Shown here one piece after another: positions 15,622 through 25,821 of a stretch of DNA of 64,000 nt. The notes beneath the pieces were generated by a model. That model was not told the DNA's origin, made no database searches, and worked only from the letters and a program-made list of their open reading frames with translations. Each line of letters opens with the position of its first letter. Positions within the stretch are counted from its first letter, which is position 1. This DNA is from Bacteroidota bacterium. Its GTDB lineage: Bacteria > Bacteroidota > Bacteroidia > UBA8524. The position numbers and the translations under genes were made by a program. The stretch spans positions 62,001 through 126,000 of the forward strand of contig WBUH01000007.1 in the NCBI GenBank assembly GCA_008933805.1, given 5' to 3'.

Positions 15622-18600
15622 TTATTTCTTTTTGACAGGTGTGGCGTTATTTAGTTTTTTCTCATCAAGTTTTTTTGCTACACTTTTTACCCAAGCCTTT
15701 CCTCCCTCTCCATTACCACCACCTTGATATTTTCTATTCTTTTCGTCTTTTGTTTGCCCCAAATAATAAGTAATACCCCATCTTTTCATTATTGAATTTA
15801 ATTCATCAGTTGAAACTTTAGTACTTTTATTAACACTTGGGCCCATTAGGCCTCCTTCGGAATGATTCAGCCCTAAATTATGTCCTAATTCATGACTAAA
15901 TACCTCACCGTAAGTCCCATCACTTAATGCTGATGCTTCGACAGTAGAGTATGTTCCAATAGTATTTGCTGCACCTACGGCATCTCCAAATGGATTAGAG
16001 GTTGAGTTATCGTCTATTTCATCAATAATAAACATGACATGTTCTTTGTTTTTAATGTCTTCAACTTTATCAACAACAGTAATATTAATTTTAAAATCAT
16101 AATCAACTTCTACTGTAGCTTTACCATATGGAGCTTCATCAGTATATACAACTCCCTTTTTACTAAATGCTTGTGTATAAGTTGACGCACCTGATTTCAA
16201 TTCTTCATCAGTAAAGGTTTTACTTGAAACATTCATAATAGTTAAATTTAATGTTACAGTTACTTTTTTCTTTACAGTAGTAGGAGTTTCTGAAACTGTT
16301 GTTATAGACACAATAAACTCATTACCATCTACATCTCTTAGAGATAATGGAGAGTTTGTACAAAAGTCGTAAGGACTCTCGCTAGGATATTTACTCATCA
16401 AAGGATCCAAACTCATCCACCTACCCAGCCTGCTATCATAGATACGAGCACCAAAATCATAGCTGTTACCCGTACCTTTCACCTCATTATCTTTCTCCAT
16501 ACCGTTAAACCCGAATCGATACTTCTCCGTTGTATCACTATTCCACGTTCTCATCGGCGCACCAAACGGATAATAATCATACGCATTTGTCACATCTGCA
16601 CGATAGTAATTAATGGTATCATTAGTGCACACCTGTAACCTCTTATCGGTAAACACTACCAATACATTGCCCAAGTGGTTGGTGCCCTCATATTTACGTA
16701 ATCCTTTGTGCAATTTGTAGGAACTATCTACTCCAAATTTATAGTATTTTAACGTATCTAATGCATAATAATTGCCACCGATAGTGTCATTACTTACCCT
16801 GTGCTGGTAGCTCCTAACCACTCCTCTAACGGTATCTCCCTGTGATTGCAATACTCCTAACCGTGATGCCCCATACAAGTGCCACTCATTTACAAACAGG
16901 TATTGCACCCGCTTCATCGTATCCACATCTATCCGGTTGCGCACCGTGCTGTTCCAATACGCCTGCACATGCGCCATAAAACTATCCAACGGGTACTTCC
17001 ATTTAGTAAACAAATCACTGATACTATACGGACGTGTATATGCCGCGTGTAGAGTAAAACTGTCGTTATCACAATCGTACAATTCACGGGTTAAATACGG
17101 CCAATACCTATCGCGGGTAGTACTAATCAAATGGGTACTGTCAAAATCAAGCGTACCATTGGCATACTTCGGCCAAGTGCAATCCTTAAAATCACACTCA
17201 CTGTAATAGCGGCTAAACACTTCGGTCAAATCAGCCACAGGCATTGCCCCTATATCATCCACATAAAACGCGTAATTCAGCCGAATGCGTCGCAATAAAC
17301 TATCCATCGGCACTACTTGCGCAAGGTAATCGTCGCAGGCCATACCCACAGGTCGGGGTATGGTCAGTTGGAAATACGCACAGGTATTGGTAATAAACGT
17401 GCTGCCCTGTGGTATGTGTGCGTTAATCTTATTTACCAACGCCTTTATGTTATAATTACCAACAGCTTTAAGCAACTTAGTGCTGTCGCATTGATTCAGC
17501 ACACTGATGAGCTGCGGCGGATTATCCGTAACCAATTTGCTAATCAAACTATCCGTCATGTACTTATCATATCCAAACTCGGTAATCCGTGTGCCGCAGT
17601 TTTTAAACGTACTGTAGGTAGTGCGGTCGCTCAATGTTTTCACTAATTTCTTCGCATACCGGTCACCGTAACACAACTGCAAACGGCTGTGAACAAACGC
17701 AAGCAGTTCTGGCGTATTTTTGATATGATTACGTAAAGCAGGAAGTAGTGAACCGTTGCAATAATAGTTACCATAAGAATACTCAACATAACCCGAACCC
17801 CAATTACTGCAAGTACTTTCGCTTCCCGCACCCGGGCAGTTGCCCAAACATTCAATTATTTTACACCGCGTTGCAAGGCTAGATGCAGTAAGATCACCCC
17901 ACAAATACTCCATACCCCCCGCATTAGGGTTGTACACATACGTATGGATAACGTCCGTCAGCGCATCCATATAATCGTCATACCCCATGTAAAGCCCCGT
18001 ATGCAACTCGTGCGTCATAAAACGTATCAGCTCACTGCGCGGCACATCACTCAGCAAAAAGTCAGTCGTATCACCCACCGCACTGTTCACGTGTAAATAC
18101 CCCGCCGTCGTCCTAAAATAACCATACAACAATATACGTGCATCATTCCCTATATTATCCAGCAACACACTGCCGTGCACACTCAGTATCAACTCCAGCA
18201 ACACCTCAGGCTTGCAGCCCATTATATAAGGCACCAGACTGTTTTCTTCGGCATTGGCACCATCCAACATTGAAATAATCACATCCTCCAAATTATTATT
18301 GCAACCATTACAGCAGCTAAACAACTGGTGGTACATTTGGTCGCCCACACAACTTAGTATTTCACCCGTAGTAAAACTATCCAAAAAAGCACTATCGGGT
18401 ATATACCCGCCCAGTCGCCTGTAAAAACTATCGTTACTGGCAAACCGTGTTTGTATAAACTGTGCAAACGACGCCAGCCCCACACTATCAATAAGTTTAC
18501 CCACAATCTTGTCATACCCCGTATCAATCGGCTCAAAATACGGGTTACTGGTAGCATAAGTAGCCATTATATTACCACTGGCATCCCGCACATAATATTC

Positions 18601-21600
18601 AGTATGGCTACGGTTGGTACTATCATTAGGATATACCACCTTTTTACTCAACCTGTTCCCGTCAGGGCCGTAAGTAAACTGCATGGCAGCCTTGGTACTG
18701 GTAGTAGTGCGCACTATACGGCTTATCTTACCGTACACATTCCACTGTATACTGTCTATCTCTTCCGCCTTGTCATAAATAAGATTACCAATCGCATCAT
18801 ACTTATAATTCAAGCTGTCTTGGTCATCTATATCATCGTTGTAATTAGTGTCATTCACCACATCTTCAACATGGCTCAAGCGGTTCGTATTAGGGTAATA
18901 TTTATACACCAAACTATCCAACGCTAGATTTACGCTTTCAGCCCCCCTGCGCACCTGCGTAAGTATATTACCATTTGCATCGTAAGTAAAACGGTTGTGG
19001 TATTGGCTCATCGCTGCTGCACCAGTATTCCAACTATTAGTGCCCATGTTTACACTGTCATAAGCATCCATGCGCGAAATACGGTTCAGGTGGTCGTATT
19101 TATAGGCATAACCCATAGGCCTTCCTGAGCCTGACGAAGGGTCTATAAATTTGGCAATAGCCGTTACCATGTGGCGTATGTTACCATTGTATAAGCTCGG
19201 ACTTGCGGTATTAAATCCTCCGCTTACGTTTATCTCAAAATGCTGAGAAGTAGTTTTTTGACCGATATCGTAGTAATCACCTGCATAATAGCCAAGCGTA
19301 AATCCAAATTCGTCTTTCGGTATAAACCTTCTATTGTTGGTTGCACTCCACCACCCGTCTCGCCCAATATCCCTGCTGCTGTCCAGCGACCCGCTGTTCA
19401 CTCCCTTCAGCCAACCGTGTATGGTATAGGCATAGTCCATACCTTGCACTTTTAGCTCCCCTATCTCTGTTCTTGCCAAGGGTCCGTGCTGGTAATAATA
19501 GTACTTAGCATCGTTATCCGTTAAAATGTTATCGCGGCTCGTAAATACTTGTCGGATGCGGTTATCGGCATCATACACATATTCATGGAAAAACTGATCC
19601 TGCTTCCCTTCTTGATAGCTTACTTTATTTACGTTCCCACTTATCAGGTCGTACTCATACTTTAGTTTAAAATACCCGTATGCTAAGGCTTGTAATTCAG
19701 TGTAGTCGTGTACCAACTCTTTTACGTTTCCGTGAATATCGTAGGTGTAGTAACTACCATAATCATACTTTCCGGTAGCATCCTCGTCATAAGTTATATA
19801 AGCCACACGATTACGCAGGTTTTCTTGTCCGGCAGCAAACTGTGCATCAACGGTACCTCCTGCCTTATTATCATAATACGTTTTGGTAACCTGCCTAAAC
19901 AGCGCAGAACTGCTCAACCAAGCTGTTAACAAGGCCGGGTTGCGACTGGTGCTATCTGTTATAGCCGTTGTGTGCTTGGTTTCTCCAACCTCAACTATAC
20001 GCCCTAACTCATCGTATTTGGTGTAACTAAAGTCATTATTAGAAGCGCTGGCTTGTTTTGCATTTTGAGATACGGCAATCCGTCCCAAACGGTCATAATA
20101 AAATTTAGTAGTTCCGCCATCGGGTGTATTTTGTTCAGTAACGGCATTAAGTGTATTGTACTTGTAATTAGTAACCAGATTATGGTGAGGAGTGTTGTAA
20201 TAATTTGCTGCTACTTTATTGGCCCTGTTACTTTCTACCAATGCTAATGTATCGGCATGGGTAATTAACCTCACCCCTGCCGGAGGAACCGTTTTAATTA
20301 AATTATCGGCTTGATCGTAATAATACAACGTGTAATGATACTGCTTCAGATCATAGGCCATCGTAAACTTCTCTAAGCCCTTTATATTCATGCACTTCCT
20401 AAAGTACTGCTTTCTGAAATTTCCTTTCAGGGTATCCAGTTGTGCCTGATATAAGTCTTGAGCCTGTTCCCATGCTATTTGACGCAAGGCGCTATCACAA
20501 CTTACCGTATCAGGCGTGTATACAAATGGGTCATCGCATAGACTAAGTTTAGTTAACAATGTATCAAGCTTTCCTGATGGAAGACTAGTATAACCGTTCT
20601 TAACTCCCTTATACGAGTTGTAGTTATAATAAACCTGAGTTGTATCATTAAAAAACGAATCACAATTATTTTTTAAGTCCTCATATTCAAAATATCCGTG
20701 GTTTAAACCACGTGATTTGTTCATGAAATTAGTGTACGTCTGGATAAAGTTTGTGTCTTTATACACCGTATCAGAATTTACATAAACACCCGAATACGCT
20801 AGCCAAAAATAAGCATCAGCATCGTTCAAAAGATCACAAGTAATGCAAGCCGGCTTACATGAGAAATCCCGCGGTATTAAAGCAACAGCCTGCGTATCTC
20901 CGCAATGCACTTTAATAAAACTATTTATTTCTTCATCGGTAAACGTTTTGTAGTAGTATTGAGCAAAATATTGTTTTACTCTGCTAACAACAGTGCCTTC
21001 TCCAGAACATAGGGGGTAGCAAGTTGAGTAGCCTTCTACAGTGTACTCTTCATAAAGATTAGTATACAAATTCATTGTAAAACTAAGTCCGTTAACACTG
21101 CCACAAGGATTGTTAAGAAGCACAGTAACCTCTGCAATGCTATCCCAAAACGAAGAAGTATGCCCTGCAGGAGTATTGAAAGTAATAATACAAGAATCCC
21201 ATACCCCGTTATTCCTACTTCGAACAACTGCTTTAAGTGTATTACCACTAATGTAGGTGTAATATTGATTTAATGAATCAATATTGCCCGAGGTATAAGT
21301 CATTAGATAAGATTCGAAACCCGCTTTGCTACTAATATTAATAGGCGTTGGAGATTTAAATTGCGATGATGATGCTAAATCGGCTAAAAAATAATAAAAT
21401 TCCTGAATCTCTGAAGAGACTGAACAAGTAACTGATAATGCCTCATCAACTAATTGATCAAAACAATTATCGTATGGCACAAAATTGCTACCCGAATAAT
21501 TGTGACCATACTCATAAGGGAAAGGGATTAAATCTTCATTACACAATTTGTTGATAGTGAAAAAATCAGCCAATACCTCTTTAAAGCTCTTGTTGATAAC

Positions 21601-24600
21601 CAAATGCTCGTTTTCAGGTGCTACACTTCTTGACCCCAACGGATTGAACTGATCACAACCAAGTTTACAAATATTAATCAATGAATCTCTTAAAGCTGCC
21701 GAATCACTAACAAAACCAGAGCATTCCTTCAATGCAATCATCCAGTTGTTTGCATAGCTCTCACATTGACTCTGGCATTCACTTTTAATACTAGCTTGCG
21801 AGTGATTTCTATTTTTTTGAATAATATCACGTTTTGTACCCGAGTCTAAAGGCACTGTTAAAACCTCAGTAAATGATGGATATTGCTTTTGTTTTATTTT
21901 AAAACTATCGTTAGTATAAATACTGTTGCACGATTTACTATAAAGTGGTTTATTATTATGTCCGATATTACAGTTTGCACAGCTGTTTGTATAGGCATAA
22001 GTACTTCTTACAGTATCTTTATATTTCTGTTTTGCTGAAAGATACAAACTACGAAATACTTCCCACTGTGCATTTTTAACATCTGCATCACCACTGCCAA
22101 AGGGATGTGCTGTTAAACAAGCCGATATGCCGGCAACGGTATTCTCGTCCTTACATGAAGCCATAATGGCTGCGGCTTGCCACATCGAATAATCAGTACT
22201 GCTATCGGTAAAATAGTGCTGAATTGTATTTTGCATAGCTGTCTTCCATGCGTTCCCAAGCCCTCCTGTTTTAAAGAAAGGATCATCTATCGCTGTAGGA
22301 TAGGTTGAAGACGCCGCATCAGTTGGATCAAAAAGACTATCTGCTTCTGCCCTGAAATATGTGCTTGCATCATATAAACGATTATCAAATTTATTACTTG
22401 CTTCATTTAGTATGCACCACTTGTAATAACAATACTCAGGGTGCATTTTAACCAATGTATGAGCCCAAGCCGGATCCCAGTTTTGTATAAAAATACTATC
22501 CGGTAAATCGTTTGGTTTCATCCATGTATTATTGTGCCATACTAAAGCAGTATCTCCGTTACTATCAAAATACACCAAGCTATCATTTCGCCAATCTCGC
22601 TGCATGCCTTCATAATTTGGAAGGTCATTATTACTTGTTGAATCCAAAAACGACAAGACATCTGTTACAGTAAAAACATCGTTCACACTACTGTACAATG
22701 CATATTGTCCTCCTGGCGAAACGTCTTGTAAAAGGCGATAATACTCAATTTCACATGTTGAAATCGTATCACAAAGCTCTTTGCAATCAGCCACATAGTC
22801 TTCATACTCGCTTTCAAACTGAGTAACAAGGGAGTCAATATTCATTCCATTGGTATCCAGATCAGCAAACCGACTTGTTTTATAATCCGCAAGCGTTCCT
22901 AAATTAGTTAGGCACTCATCACACGAATTGGCACACCCTGAATAGTCAATTTCATTCTCCAAACTATCATAAAGCTCTTCCACAGTTCGTGCACATTGAT
23001 TATTCCTTAAATAAATTTCTTCATAATAATCAAACGATGCTTTATTAACCGAAAGCTGCTTAGAAACTCTGTAACTACCCTTATCCAATGCTAGTGAAAA
23101 AGAATGCATGAAAGAATCGTTACTGCAAACCGTATCCAAAAGTTTAATACCAATAAAAGTCGTATCGTGCAAAAGTCTTCCACACAGGTCGGTTATGCTG
23201 AATTTTAAGTCATAAATACAATCATAACAGATGGTGGCACCTGTACATCCTAACTCTAACTGATTTTTCAATATCCTGTAATCAAAATCTATTTGTGCAT
23301 TTGTAGATAACATTAAATCATGTGTCACACTAATAGACATATCCATGCTATCTACTACAGGAATCGACTCATCAAGCTTTTCAACAATACGTTTACGAGC
23401 TGTATCAGCAGGCAAAACACTCAAATTAGATGGATTTTCACCTGCTAATGCTGTAGCAATGACTTTACCTGATGGATTAAGGTAAGAAACACTAATGGAG
23501 CCATTAGGATCGACAACCATGTTCTTCTTATAGCGATTAAAATCTCCAACCTCTACCCCAAACAGCATATCCAACTCCTGCTGAGTAGGTTTACCATAAA
23601 AGTACTGAGTTTCGTGACCACTGCCCATACGGTGATCATAACCAACCCCACTTTGCTTCCTCACTCTGCCCGTATTATCAGGCATAAACTCTACCTGCAC
23701 AAATGGGTATTGTTTAGCATCAGGTACGTAGGCTTGATAAAGATCTTTACTAGGGTTATTGTGTGAATAATACCTAGATGCCCCTGAAGTTGTATCCATA
23801 CCCGTGAGATGATTACTACAACTATCACCTGTTGCCGTAGTATCAAAATCACGCCAACTATACGTTTTTTGGGTATAGGCGCTTAAATTAAAATTACGAT
23901 AGAATTTAATAATTGAATCGCCTGTAGGTACAGGTAAAGCATCTACTACTTTACGTCCAACATGGTCATAAAAACTTTCGGCAACAATTGTTAACTGATC
24001 AGTATTTGTATAAGTTACCATCTGACGACTGCGAAGGCTTCCATCAAAGTAGCTTATCACTGTTTTACTTTTCCCTTCTTCTGCAAATGAACTTGTCCAT
24101 TGCCAGTTAAGAGTATCTTCATGGCTTGTCGTTATTGCATAACGATCTACATTACTTGTTCCAAAAGACGACACAGTACTACCAAAAGAATGTGAAGACC
24201 AACGACTTTCCAATCGTTGTTTATAAGTTACTGTATCCTTGCCCACATATCTAACCCTAAACAAAAGGTAACCGTGCTGGTAAATATTCTTTAATGTATA
24301 GGATGTACCCTTAACCGTAACTCTGGTAGCATCATTTAAAAAACTTACCGGTATTGTGGCTGCTGATTTATAACTAACTGATGACCCGTTAAAATCACCG
24401 AAATCATCAAGGTACAGCCACTCTAAATCATACTCTTCTGCACCATTAACACTCGTCCAGTTTACAGTCAATTCATCATTTTGACCCGTTGTTATTGAAC
24501 TGATAGATGTTGTCCCTGCATAGTTTAGCGCATAATACCGTTCTTTTTTAAGAATATTTTCAATAAATAAGTTTGCAGGAACTGCATTACCTGCTAATGA

Positions 24601-25044
24601 TGAAGTATAGTTTAGAACTTTCGATACAATTTTTATATACCCATCCGTGTAAAAAACATCTTTATCCTGGGCAACTTTTCCAGCGCCGGCATCCCATGAT
24701 AGGTTAAGAATAATAGTATCTTTCTGTGTCGTACCGGGATTAGACAGGGGTGTTTTTGTCAATTCCAACGTTACACTGAACGTATAGCTTTGATAACAGT
24801 TTTTATTATCGTGATCAACTCCTAACACAATAGCGTTTTTTAGCACAGGAGTTTTAAAAACGGGTGAACACGTTCCCGAACTGATGCAAGTGAACTTATC
24901 ATCAGTAACAGTAATAGTACTATCCACTCCAATATTGCTACCTTGGCGTTTACCACTCAAAATCGGATCAACTCCTCCTTTGACCGCTGAAAACCCTAAT
25001 AGAAACGCAATTAGAATAACAGTTTTTATAGATTTCATAAACAA
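15622..25044 (-). CDS. Giant secreted YD-repeat/RHS protein with C-terminal metzincin domain
   Basis: The product is 3140 residues. It has a signal peptide (KSIKTVILIAFLLGFSAVKG); a fibronectin-like segment near residue 195 (NDELTVNWTSVNGAEEYDLE); a Cys-rich middle region (about 600-1550); and YD repeats from about 1560 (LYYYDQADNLIKTVPPAGV, TKYDELGRIVEVGE). An unusual Cys- and Tyr-rich stretch of about 550 residues (2165-2715) follows, then the RHS core (about 2825-2910: YRFGFNGMEKDNEV, then RIYDSRLGRWMSLDPL) and a 230-residue variable C-terminus. That C-terminus holds HELGHNLGLNH (3051-3061) and a likely Met-turn GGLMGPS, the zinc signature of metzincins. The layout matches polymorphic toxins: an RHS cage followed by a releasable toxin domain. 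It lacks PAAR or VgrG, so T6SS export is not indicated. Protease activity is a strong motif prediction; toxicity is inferred. Confidence 0.9.
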   Translation of the reverse strand: MFMKSIKTVILIAFLLGFSAVKGGVDPILSGKRQGSNIGVDSTITVTDDKFTCISSGTCSPVFKTPVLKNAIVLGVDHDNKNCYQSYTFSVTLELTKTPLSNPGTTQKDTIILNLSWDAGAGKVAQDKDVFYTDGYIKIVSKVLNYTSSLAGNAVPANLFIENILKKERYYALNYAGTTSISSITTGQNDELTVNWTSVNGAEEYDLEWLYLDDFGDFNGSSVSYKSAATIPVSFLNDATRVTVKGTSYTLKNIYQHGYLLFRVRYVGKDTVTYKQRLESRWSSHSFGSTVSSFGTSNVDRYAITTSHEDTLNWQWTSSFAEEGKSKTVISYFDGSLRSRQMVTYTNTDQLTIVAESFYDHVGRKVVDALPVPTGDSIIKFYRNFNLSAYTQKTYSWRDFDTTATGDSCSNHLTGMDTTSGASRYYSHNNPSKDLYQAYVPDAKQYPFVQVEFMPDNTGRVRKQSGVGYDHRMGSGHETQYFYGKPTQQELDMLFGVEVGDFNRYKKNMVVDPNGSISVSYLNPSGKVIATALAGENPSNLSVLPADTARKRIVEKLDESIPVVDSMDMSISVTHDLMLSTNAQIDFDYRILKNQLELGCTGATICYDCIYDLKFSITDLCGRLLHDTTFIGIKLLDTVCSNDSFMHSFSLALDKGSYRVSKQLSVNKASFDYYEEIYLRNNQCARTVEELYDSLENEIDYSGCANSCDECLTNLGTLADYKTSRFADLDTNGMNIDSLVTQFESEYEDYVADCKELCDTISTCEIEYYRLLQDVSPGGQYALYSSVNDVFTVTDVLSFLDSTSNNDLPNYEGMQRDWRNDSLVYFDSNGDTALVWHNNTWMKPNDLPDSIFIQNWDPAWAHTLVKMHPEYCYYKWCILNEASNKFDNRLYDASTYFRAEADSLFDPTDAASSTYPTAIDDPFFKTGGLGNAWKTAMQNTIQHYFTDSSTDYSMWQAAAIMASCKDENTVAGISACLTAHPFGSGDADVKNAQWEVFRSLYLSAKQKYKDTVRSTYAYTNSCANCNIGHNNKPLYSKSCNSIYTNDSFKIKQKQYPSFTEVLTVPLDSGTKRDIIQKNRNHSQASIKSECQSQCESYANNWMIALKECSGFVSDSAALRDSLINICKLGCDQFNPLGSRSVAPENEHLVINKSFKEVLADFFTINKLCNEDLIPFPYEYGHNYSGSNFVPYDNCFDQLVDEALSVTCSVSSEIQEFYYFLADLASSSQFKSPTPINISSKAGFESYLMTYTSGNIDSLNQYYTYISGNTLKAVVRSRNNGVWDSCIITFNTPAGHTSSFWDSIAEVTVLLNNPCGSVNGLSFTMNLYTNLYEEYTVEGYSTCYPLCSGEGTVVSRVKQYFAQYYYKTFTDEEINSFIKVHCGDTQAVALIPRDFSCKPACITCDLLNDADAYFWLAYSGVYVNSDTVYKDTNFIQTYTNFMNKSRGLNHGYFEYEDLKNNCDSFFNDTTQVYYNYNSYKGVKNGYTSLPSGKLDTLLTKLSLCDDPFVYTPDTVSCDSALRQIAWEQAQDLYQAQLDTLKGNFRKQYFRKCMNIKGLEKFTMAYDLKQYHYTLYYYDQADNLIKTVPPAGVRLITHADTLALVESNRANKVAANYYNTPHHNLVTNYKYNTLNAVTEQNTPDGGTTKFYYDRLGRIAVSQNAKQASASNNDFSYTKYDELGRIVEVGETKHTTAITDSTSRNPALLTAWLSSSALFRQVTKTYYDNKAGGTVDAQFAAGQENLRNRVAYITYDEDATGKYDYGSYYTYDIHGNVKELVHDYTELQALAYGYFKLKYEYDLISGNVNKVSYQEGKQDQFFHEYVYDADNRIRQVFTSRDNILTDNDAKYYYYQHGPLARTEIGELKVQGMDYAYTIHGWLKGVNSGSLDSSRDIGRDGWWSATNNRRFIPKDEFGFTLGYYAGDYYDIGQKTTSQHFEINVSGGFNTASPSLYNGNIRHMVTAIAKFIDPSSGSGRPMGYAYKYDHLNRISRMDAYDSVNMGTNSWNTGAAAMSQYHNRFTYDANGNILTQVRRGAESVNLALDSLVYKYYPNTNRLSHVEDVVNDTNYNDDIDDQDSLNYKYDAIGNLIYDKAEEIDSIQWNVYGKISRIVRTTTSTKAAMQFTYGPDGNRLSKKVVYPNDSTNRSHTEYYVRDASGNIMATYATSNPYFEPIDTGYDKIVGKLIDSVGLASFAQFIQTRFASNDSFYRRLGGYIPDSAFLDSFTTGEILSCVGDQMYHQLFSCCNGCNNNLEDVIISMLDGANAEENSLVPYIMGCKPEVLLELILSVHGSVLLDNIGNDARILLYGYFRTTAGYLHVNSAVGDTTDFLLSDVPRSELIRFMTHELHTGLYMGYDDYMDALTDVIHTYVYNPNAGGMEYLWGDLTASSLATRCKIIECLGNCPGAGSESTCSNWGSGYVEYSYGNYYCNGSLLPALRNHIKNTPELLAFVHSRLQLCYGDRYAKKLVKTLSDRTTYSTFKNCGTRITEFGYDKYMTDSLISKLVTDNPPQLISVLNQCDSTKLLKAVGNYNIKALVNKINAHIPQGSTFITNTCAYFQLTIPRPVGMACDDYLAQVVPMDSLLRRIRLNYAFYVDDIGAMPVADLTEVFSRYYSECDFKDCTWPKYANGTLDFDSTHLISTTRDRYWPYLTRELYDCDNDSFTLHAAYTRPYSISDLFTKWKYPLDSFMAHVQAYWNSTVRNRIDVDTMKRVQYLFVNEWHLYGASRLGVLQSQGDTVRGVVRSYQHRVSNDTIGGNYYALDTLKYYKFGVDSSYKLHKGLRKYEGTNHLGNVLVVFTDKRLQVCTNDTINYYRADVTNAYDYYPFGAPMRTWNSDTTEKYRFGFNGMEKDNEVKGTGNSYDFGARIYDSRLGRWMSLDPLMSKYPSESPYDFCTNSPLSLRDVDGNEFIVSITTVSETPTTVKKKVTVTLNLTIMNVSSKTFTDEELKSGASTYTQAFSKKGVVYTDEAPYGKATVEVDYDFKINITVVDKVEDIKNKEHVMFIIDEIDDNSTSNPFGDAVGAANTIGTYSTVEASALSDGTYGEVFSHELGHNLGLNHSEGGLMGPSVNKSTKVSTDELNSIMKRWGITYYLGQTKDEKNRKYQGGGNGEGGKAWVKSVAKKLDEKKLNNATPVKKK
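15862..15894 (-). other. Metzincin zinc-binding motif in the RHS C-terminus
   Basis: This encodes HELGHNLGLNH, which fits HExxHxxGxxH exactly: three His ligands and the catalytic Glu. About seven residues later GGLMGPS supplies the Met-turn. Confidence 0.85.
16315..16572 (-). other. RHS-repeat-associated core domain
   Basis: It encodes YYPFGAPMRTW, YRFGFNGMEKDNEV and DFGARIYDSRLGRWMSLDPL, ending DVDGNEF. This is the conserved boundary after which toxin domains are exchanged in RHS proteins. Confidence 0.85.
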
Positions 25045-25048
25045 TGCT

Positions 25049-25768
25049 TTATTGGATGGATACCTTGTTATTTAAAAGAGTGTATGTACTATATTTTTTA
25101 ATTAGGCTAACATTTCCTTCTGTATCAATCTTCACATAATTGGTTTCTGAAAAAAAGTTTTCAGGAAAAACAGGAGATGTATTATAGCCCGAAACTACTA
25201 TTTCCAAGCGTGGTTGATTGGTTATTTCACCATTATCATCTGTCTCAATAAGATGAAACACAATCTTTGTGATAAAATTTTTAGCCGGGTCTATGGTAAT
25301 ATCTAACTGATTATATGTGTAATTCAATTCATCAGTGTCAAAAGTGAGCGTGTAAACATCAAGTGCTCCACTTTTTTTGCTGGTAATGGTTTTACACAAA
25401 GCCAATACAGAATCCATTTCAACCATAAACTGCTCTTGTTTAATAAGTTTCGGCTTATTTTCAATAACAAAATGTTTTGTGTCATTATCAAGAATAAGCC
25501 TGTACTTATCAGTCACCATAAATTCGCGGGTGTCTATTCTTTGATACATTCTGTTACCATCCTTTTTATATACCCCACTAAGAGTTTCGTATGGTTTTTT
25601 GGCCTTTGAGTCTTGGTAGTAGTTATAAGTAATGTTATAGCTAATCTTATTATACTTGGCAAGTGTTTCGTTTACTTTTTTAAAAGCACTTTTTACGTCT
25701 TGACTTTTTAACAACGTGCTAAAAAATAAAGCATTTAAAAACAGAATAACGGTTATACTTTTTTTCAT
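25049..25768 (-). CDS. LolA-like periplasmic protein
   Basis: The 239-residue product has a signal peptide (KKSITVILFLNALFFSTLLKS) and no lipobox. The mature protein is beta-rich with LSGVYKKDGNRMYQRIDTRE, then YTLTFDTDELNYTYNQLDIT and FITKIVFHL, a pattern like LolA/LolB-type half-barrels that bind lipids or lipoproteins. It stops only 4 bases before the RHS gene start, so the two are translated together. Within the operon it could be a chaperone for the large exported proteins. The family call is by pattern only. Confidence 0.65.
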   Translation of the reverse strand: MKKSITVILFLNALFFSTLLKSQDVKSAFKKVNETLAKYNKISYNITYNYYQDSKAKKPYETLSGVYKKDGNRMYQRIDTREFMVTDKYRLILDNDTKHFVIENKPKLIKQEQFMVEMDSVLALCKTITSKKSGALDVYTLTFDTDELNYTYNQLDITIDPAKNFITKIVFHLIETDDNGEITNQPRLEIVVSGYNTSPVFPENFFSETNYVKIDTEGNVSLIKKYSTYTLLNNKVSIQ

Positions 25769-25821
25769 TTAATTAATCATCATTTATAATAACTATTACC
25801 AATACCCGATTCAAATTCCTA

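Noticed and set aside
15622-25044. Type VI secretion effector
   Set aside because: No PAAR, VgrG, Hcp or T6SS core gene is visible in the window, and the protein has an N-terminal signal peptide, which T6SS effectors lack.
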